A stretch of 64,000 bases of DNA from Polytrichum commune (lineage: Eukaryota > Streptophyta > Polytrichopsida > Polytrichales > Polytrichaceae). Position numbers and translations under genes: made by a program. Where the stretch lies: the NCBI GenBank assembly GCA_950295325.1, contig OX485805.1, positions 50,678,758 through 50,742,757 on the forward strand. Direction: 5' to 3'. The notes under the pieces are model-generated. The model was not told where the DNA came from. It worked only from the letters and a program-made list of their open reading frames with translations, and searched no databases. Of this stretch, positions 58,779 through 64,000 are shown in pieces (position 1 is the stretch's first letter; each line of letters begins with the position of its first letter).

Positions 58779-60460
58779 TTGGCATCATTGGTAAAGTCTA
58801 GATGTCAATGATTACATCGTTAAATATCACGCAATTGTATGGTTTTCCTAACATGCTCGAACAAAAAAGAAACCAATGCCTTCAATGTGTTTGGAAAATT
58901 TAGGGTATGGTGTCATGTAAGTAGGGGTTAAGTATTAGTTTAGCATAAAGTTTTGTTGTAAGAATGCATTGGCTATATAAATGGTTAGTTTTGTAGAATA
59001 ACACATTTTATGTAGCTCCTTAGTGTACTCCAGAGTTCAAGTTACATACTATTTAAGGGCTTTATGTTACAAGTGAAGCCTTCAAGTTACATACTATTTA
59101 AGTTACAAACTATTTAAGGGCTTTATGTTGGATAAACGAGAGGTGCACTTGTGCACTTCAGAATTATGTCTTGCTATAACTTTTTACCGACATTATTGTT
59201 TTTTACCAACTAAGTCATATCATAATCTTTCGTGTGCATACTACCTACTTATGTTATTTGGATGAAAAAAATACTTTCTATTAAATGATACAGAAATGTG
59301 TAACTCCGAATGGTAAGCCACACTAATTAGAGAAAATAGTCTAGTGGATTAGGAAATGATCACAAGCACAAGGGATTGAAAACTTGAGAAATTTGTACAA
59401 AAGCTTTGGTGGGGTGCGAGGTGGGGGTGGGGGGCATTTTATACATCATAGTAGAGTTATACATGAAGTCTTGGATCAAACTTAGGTTTGAGAATATAAC
59501 CATAAAGTCGTCCAATTATTTCAAGGGCTTAGAACCATATTTAAAGTAGGACCATAACAACATAGTCTAATGTTTGGGTCGTCCTACCTAACCATCCCAA
59601 ATTAACGAATATAGTGATTAATACAGATGCAGCCTAAAAAATAAGTGACTTAGCCTATAAAATTTTGAAAGTGTAGGACAAAGAGCCTATGCACAATTTA
59701 AGAACATAGGATATCAACCTATGTGATAAAAAACATGTAGGAAATTTTACCTACAAATTTTTTAAAAGAGAGGATTTTAGCCATTCGTCCTTCTTCAAAT
59801 TGGGAAATTAGTTGGCCTAAGTACATATCTTTAGGCTATATCTTGCAGGAAGAGTAGAGGTTGAATCAGAAGATGGTGAGGACTTTCACCCTTAAACTCA
59901 TTTGAATTTTAGCAACCTTTTATAACTTATAATCAACGCTTTAAAAAACAGTTGGTTAATCCTTGGCCTTCAAACGTGGTGAAAGGCTTAGTTGTTGGCA
60001 TCATTGGAAAAGTCTAAATGTCAATGATTACATCGTTAAATGTCATGCAATTGTATTATTTTTCTAACATGCTCAAACAAAAGAGAAACCAACGACTTCA
60101 ACTTGTTTGGAAAGTTTAGTGTATGGTGTCATGTAAGTAGGGGTTAAGTACCGTAACACAATAGCTGGTTCGTCCCCTGGCGAACGAATATTTATTTATT
60201 TTGAAAAAATAAGGTTCGCCTCTCAAAAAACTGAATTTCTCAATTTTCATTTTTAGCAAAAAAAATCAGTAAAAATGACCTTAAATGGCTTAGAAACACC
60301 AAAAGATTGCAAAAATTAATTTATTCTATTTTCGTTTTTCTGTCTTCATAATTTCATAATTTTTACGTTTTTTATTTTTAGAATTATTTTTGAACGAACC
60401 AGCTATGGTACTACGGTATAAGCTTTGGCATAAAGTTTTGTTGCAAGAATGCATTGGCAC
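58779..60460 (+). repeat. direct repeats carrying empty and filled transposon sites
   Basis: 58779-58975 and 59990-60149 plus 60417-60460 align closely (GTTGTTGGCATCATTGG, TCAATGATTACATCGTTAAAT, GGTGTCATGTAAGTAGGGGTTAAGTA, then GCATAAAGTTTTGTTG and AAGAATGCATTGGC). The right copy is split by a 266-bp insertion (60151-60416) exactly at GGTTAAGTA. Confidence 0.85.
60151..60416. mobile_element. TA-flanked MITE, ~266 bp
   Basis: Ends CCGTAACACAATAGCTGGTTCGTCC and, in reverse, CCGTAGTACCATAGCTGGTTCGTTC: inverted repeats of ~25 bp with a few mismatches. TA stands on both sides, and the paralogous stretch at 58933 has one TA and no element. The inside is AT-rich without ORFs. A TA duplication suggests a Tc1/mariner-type mobiliser, but the CCGTA terminus is not one I recognise. 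Confidence 0.8.
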
Positions 60461-60539
60461 CGCACCTTAGTATATTTCATGTAGCACCTTAGTTCATTGA
60501 AATAACTAATACCCGCTAAGGGTTTAGAGTTAGGCTTTA

Positions 60540-60900
60540 GGATTTAGGGTTCCCCGAAATCCTAATTACGTGGGTACCCTAATCCTGTGGGCCACCTATT
60601 GGCGGGGGTGGGGCCAATTCCCAAGGCGAACAAAACCCCAAACGTCACCTTTTCGAATTCTTTCTCTCTCTCTCCGCGCCAAGCATTCCCTCCGCGCCTC
60701 GCTTGGAAGCGCCGCCTTTCCTGAAGCGCCGCTTTCGCGAAGCGCCGCGGCGATTCAGGCACGGTACTCCTACCATTTCTTCTTCTTCTTGTCTATTTCT
60801 CTTTTTGCTTTTGCTCTTGCTTTTGCTCTTGCATAACTCTTCTCCAATCTTAGGGTTTAGGAAGAGTGTTGAAAAACACAGAAACTTGCGGAGGAAAGAT
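60540..60900 (+). promoter_or_regulatory. GC-rich promoter/5' UTR region of the ParB-like gene
   Basis: A short CpG-rich stretch (GCGCCGCCTTTCC, GAAGCGCCGCTTTCGCGAAGC) with CT tracts (TTCTTTCTCTCTCTCTCC, TTCTTCTTCTTGTC) in AT-rich surroundings, followed by a purine-rich leader with GAGTGTTGAAGA and GTTTGAGAGATT repeats to ~61260. A possible donor (TTTCAAAG|GTATTG at ~61303) and the acceptor CTTTTCTTACAG before 61978 would make a 5' intron. This is inference from composition and splice-like signals. Confidence 0.4.
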
Positions 60901-60939
60901 TTAGTGCGTGAGGGTAAAGGAACTTAGTAGAGGAGTTTT

Positions 60940-61245
60940 CAAGAGTGTTGAAGAAGAGTATTGAAGAGTGTTGCAGAGTGTTGAAGAGTGCTGGAAGAAG
61001 TTAGGAGAACATTGTGTAGGAGATTGAGATTGTGCTTGTGAGTATCAGGAGTTCTTGTGTAGTTTGAGAGATTTCAAAGTCGTTTGAGCGATTCTGTAGT
61101 TTTGTGATAGATTCAGGAGTTGGTTGGGACATTTAGAAGTCGTTTGAGAGATTAAGAATTCGTTTGAGAGATTTTGAAGTCTTTTGAGAGATCCAGTATT
61201 TGTTTGAGAGATTGAAGAGTTGTTTGAGATTGAATAGTTGTTATT
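60940..61245 (+). repeat. short degenerate repeats GAGTGTTGAAGA and GTTTGAGAGATT
   Basis: GAAGAGTGTTGCAGAGTGTTGAAGAG type units (60935-61000) are followed by about eight AGTCGTTTGAGAGATT units of ~22-26 bp (61055-61240). They lie in the presumed leader of the downstream gene and have no clear coding reading. Confidence 0.75.
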
Positions 61246-61429
61246 GAGGGTTATTGGAAAAAAACATCATTTACTCCAAAGTGTCTGCACAACAAATTTC
61301 AAAGGTATTGTGTTATGTTTCTTAATTCTTAGTGTTGTAGCATACACAACGCATAAGCATTGTTTATGCTACATGCAAAAGTTTAAAATATATTAATAAA
61401 AAACACTTTGGGGAGACGACCCAAACAAG

Positions 61430-61685
61430 GCCGATGTTTGGGTCGCTCGACCCAATCAAAGGCTGATGTTTGAGTCGCTCGACCCAAACAAAGGCCGATG
61501 TTTGGGTCGCTCGACCCAATCAAAGGCCGATGTTTGGGTCGCTCAACCCAAACAAAGGCCAATGTTTGGGTCGCTCGACCCAATTAAAGGCCGATGTTTG
61601 GGTCGCTCGACCCAATCAAAGGCTGATGTTTGGGTCGCTCGACCCAATCAAAGGCTGATGTTTGGATCGCTCGACCCAAACAAAG
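61430..61685. repeat. array of 20-bp dyads, 32-bp period
   Basis: Eight units GATGTTTGGGTCGCTCGA then CCCAATCAAAGGCC. Each contains TTTGGGTCG, CT, CGACCCAA(A/T). The period is ~32 bp, half that of the array at 56 kb. The translatable repeats (FGSLDPNKG and similar) are a by-product. The array lies in the presumed 5' intron of the gene whose exons start at ~61978. Confidence 0.9.
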
Positions 61686-61977
61686 TCTTCTAATTAATAA
61701 CTCAAAAAGAAATCCATGATGTTAGATACAATATAAAATGCACATCCACCCAAAAATAAAAATCAAGGAATCAAGGAAAGTATCAAGGAAAAGTATCAAG
61801 GAATCCTTCATCCTACAAACAATATAAAATGAAAATCCATCCAATAATCACAACATGTCCTATTACCAATAAAAATGATGTTCAAATATATAAATACACA
61901 ACCCATCTAAACCTATTCATTTCATAGATGTTTGGGGTGAACGACCGAAACTAATATTGTACATTCTTTTCTTACAG

Positions 61978-62470
61978 ATGGCCCCAAAGAAAAGACCCAG
62001 CGAAAGGTGGTTCATGCTTGCGCCGTACATGTTGTGGCAGGAGCACAAAACCCGTAGGATGACTCCTATTCCCTTAAGGACGGGCTTGTCCTCGCTTGGT
62101 CTATTCAAGTGGTCAAAGCTTCGGTTTACAAAATGATATTTGTTGTCAAGGTGGGAACCGTGGAGAAACACACCTGGGCGATTCTTACGGGGTGGGAGGT
62201 GGCATCGGTACAGTCTCTTGGAGACTATATCGACGTCATCCTTGAGAACTCGGCTGTGCAGGACGCGCATATGTTCATGCACCAGTTCTCCGAGCCTTTC
62301 GACGCACTCTATGCAAAAGAGTCATGTGTCGAACCAGACGTTATCAAGCCTGAGACAATATTTATCGATGGGAGTACATCGAATACCAAGGTCTCAAGCC
62401 GGTTCATAAAATTAAAACATGCGATAACCGTGCTGAACAAAGCTTGCAAAACAAAACCAAATCACAGCAA
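61978..62470 (+). pseudogene. 5' coding part of the ParB-like locus, interrupted
   Basis: Begins right after a good acceptor (TTTTCTTACAG|ATG) with MAPKKRPSERWFMLAPYMLW. Protein-like composition then continues in another frame: MIFVVKVGTVEKHTWAILTG, WEVASVQSLGDYIDVILENS, MFMHQFSEPFDALYAKESC, DVIKPETIFIDGSTSNTKVS, ending at 62477. The change of frame without clear splice sites suggests this part has taken frameshifts, or contains an intron I cannot see. No domain is recognised. Confidence 0.45.
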
Positions 62471-63722
62471 CCTGTGAGGCGGAAAGCTACCACAGAGGAA
62501 GGTGCAGGGTCGTCAAGACCTCAATCGGTGAGGAAGCCGCGACCAGTACCGGCTGACTCGCGGAGGACCACTCCCTCACAAACACCGACGGATAGCGAGA
62601 CGCCTACACCTTCTGGGAGCCGTCAAACAACTCCATCCAAGAGGGCGAGAGAGTCATCTGTGATGATTGACGAGCCAGTCTCACCAGAGTTGCGCATGCC
62701 GAAGCCCGACAAAGAGGTGGATGCAGGGGAGCTGCAGAAAATCGTGAACAATTTCACAACGAAATGCTTCCACTGTTTTTTCATGGGCAGGGATTTCAAG
62801 TTCGACGTGAACATCAGCCAGTGCCATCTAGCGCCACCGGAGAAGTGTGTCCGGGCAAAGGAGGACGCCTACGTCGACTGGATAATCACGCAGATCGTTT
62901 GCAAGCAATTTAAAGACGACAGGCAAACGATTGTAGTGATGCCCCAGGGTCTCAAGAAAATGCCTACACCTGAAATGTGGCCAACAATTCAGAAGGGCGA
63001 TTTTTGGCTGATAGACGGCCAGCACAACGTGGAGGCATCCAAGAAAATCCAACTCATGAATGAGTGGGATGATCCCAATCGTCAAAAGGAGAAGCTGAAG
63101 GTTTGGAAGGCACAGGTGGTGTGGTCTGACGACGAGACTAGGCTCAGCGACATCTCTTGGTACTTCAATATGGGAAACAAGAAGAGGGCCTACCAAACTT
63201 CCTGGATAAGGAATATCATGGCCTCGCGGGAGGTGTGGGAGTTCTATGGTAGGCCTCCCAAGGAGAGAGAGAATGCGAAGGACAAGAATCCCAAGTGGGA
63301 GGTGAGTATTGTTTGGGTCGACCGACCTAAACTCCTGGTGCAGCCTTGTTTATTTAGTTTGGGTCGCTTGATCCAAACAATTGTTGCAGTCTTGTGTTTA
63401 TTAGTTTGGGTCGATCGACCCAAACTCTTGTTGCATATATTGGTCATGATATGGTTTGGAAATCACATGTACATATCTAACAATGTTTTGTTTTGTTCTC
63501 ATGCAGGATTTCAAATACCAAATGATCAACAAATTCTCCTCCATTGATAATGCGAGCCACAAGCAGAAGAAATACAACGACCTCAGAGGGGAGATTTATT
63601 TGATTACAACATCGGACTCAGTTTGGAGGAAATGGAAAACCGTGTTTGAAAAGCACGAGACGGGGGATTTGATCGACCCCGACACTGGCGTTTTCTTCAG
63701 CCAAACCTCACGCTTCAAGTAG
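62444..63722 (+). CDS. ParB/DGQHR-like protein with IDGQHN motif, spliced
   Basis: Exon ≤62444-63301 and exon 63507-63722 with a GT-AG intron (GAG|GTGAGT...CATGCAG|GAT) of 205 bp; phase is 0 at both sides. The first ~75 residues are basic and disordered (TPSQTPTDSETPTPSGSRQT). Then come YVDWIITQIVCKQFKDDRQT, IVVMPQGLKKMPTPEMW, FWLIDGQHNVEASKKIQLMN (IDGQHN at 63011-63028), LKVWKAQVVWSDDETRLSDI and WYFNMGNKKRAYQTSWIRNI. An 'avoid-list then IDGQH(R/N)..EA..K then V.V' order is that of ParB/sulfiredoxin-like and DGQHR-type folds (nucleotide-binding or DNA-partition/modification proteins). This is a motif-level match only. The start is not certain: the 5' part lies in other frames. The same frame stays open after the TAG at 63720-63722 (to 63956), so the copy may be truncated by one stop or end here. 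Confidence 0.6.
63308..63425. repeat. three dyad units inside the ParB-like gene's intron
   Basis: TTTGGGTCGACCGACCTAAA (63309), TTTGGGTCGCTTGATCCAAA (63357) and TTTGGGTCGATCGACCCAAA (63403) lie within the 205-bp intron, ~47 bp apart. They match the dyads of the arrays at 56 and 61.5 kb with different central bases. Confidence 0.85.
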
Positions 63723-63956
63723 ATGAAGCCTCTCGTGAGAAAGTTCTTTAGAACTCTTCAAGGGTTGTCAGAGACGGAGGTGGAGAAGGCGGCATCGCAC
63801 ATTCTGCACGTGACACCCACGGCAAAGAGGTGTTGGGTACACCCGAAGATTGTCTTCCAAAAACCCAAATCCTTCATTCCTTCATGCTACACCATGAAGG
63901 AATGGATGGAGAACATGAAAAAGAAGACGACTATCGTGCAGGAGCTTGTCGTGTAA
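63723..63956 (+). pseudogene. continuation of the ParB-like reading frame after a stop
   Basis: 77 codons in the same frame as the preceding exon, with protein-like sequence: LVRKFFRTLQGLSETEVEKA, HILHVTPTAKRCWVHPKIVF, SCYTMKEWMENMKKKTTIVQ, ending ELVV. It starts immediately after a TAG. The simplest reading is that the original protein continued through here and a single nonsense change now divides it; a separate short gene or an unseen intron (donor-like CAA|GTAGATG) are alternatives. Confidence 0.45.
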
Positions 63957-64000
63957 ACTAAGATCGTTAAACACAACAGATCGAGTGTCGTTGTCAACAT

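Noticed and set aside
61383-61693. Repeated FGSLDPNKG/LGRSTQ ORFs on both strands
   Set aside because: They are translations of the dyad array, open on both strands because of its 32-bp repeat and lack of stops.
1-64000. tRNA or rRNA genes
   Set aside because: No convincing cloverleaf with a GGTTCGA-type T arm and no rRNA core sequence was seen.

Overview
The window is nuclear DNA of a land plant. Two conserved plant genes with typical GT-AG introns can be read exon by exon, there are three U2 snRNA genes with plant-type upstream elements, and most of the rest is AT-rich intergenic DNA filled with small inverted-repeat transposons and local duplications. I cannot place it below land plant. 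Both genes look like vascular-plant versions; the repeat content (a gag-like GC-rich element, a ParB-like gene with repeat-filled introns, long C/G homopolymers) hints at a large, repeat-rich genome, possibly outside the well-studied flowering plants, but that is inference.

Layout. 1-12 kb: a ten-exon nucleobase-ascorbate transporter of the NAT11/NAT12 type on the minus strand (740 residues), with three relics of its own exons nearby (a decayed exon-9 copy downstream, a copy of the end of exon 1 inside intron 1, and a copy of the NPVVVAPT coding stretch inside intron 3), and a PIF/Harbinger-type MITE in intron 5. 12-36 kb: no gene seen; pentamer repeat, hAT-type MITEs with 8-bp target duplications, foldback elements, a Harbinger-type MITE, tandem duplications, a 2.7-kb array of short inverted-repeat elements, and many long C or G runs. 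39.3-42.2 kb: a complete six-exon nCBP gene (4EHP-type cap-binding protein, 260 residues) on the minus strand. 43.3-43.9 kb: a second type of Harbinger MITE. 45-48.2 kb: three U2 snRNA genes on the minus strand, two of them in a roughly 0.8-kb duplicated block, next to a minisatellite. 50.3-51.3 kb: a decayed Myb/SANT-like gene of the kind carried by PIF/Harbinger transposons. 52.1-55.3 kb: a CpG- and CCGGA-rich island with two long ORFs, probably a retroelement fossil, abutting a possible interrupted exon. 55.7-64 kb: arrays of a 20-bp dyad (TTTGGGTCG, two bases, CGACCCAAA), direct repeats with a filled/empty pair for a 266-bp transposon, and a spliced gene whose product carries an IDGQHN motif in a ParB/DGQHR-like context.

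The most unusual item is the 60.5-64 kb locus: a ParB-like product encoded by a gene whose introns hold repeated dyad sites. The same dyad forms a larger array 5 kb upstream. Whether protein and repeats are functionally linked is untested.
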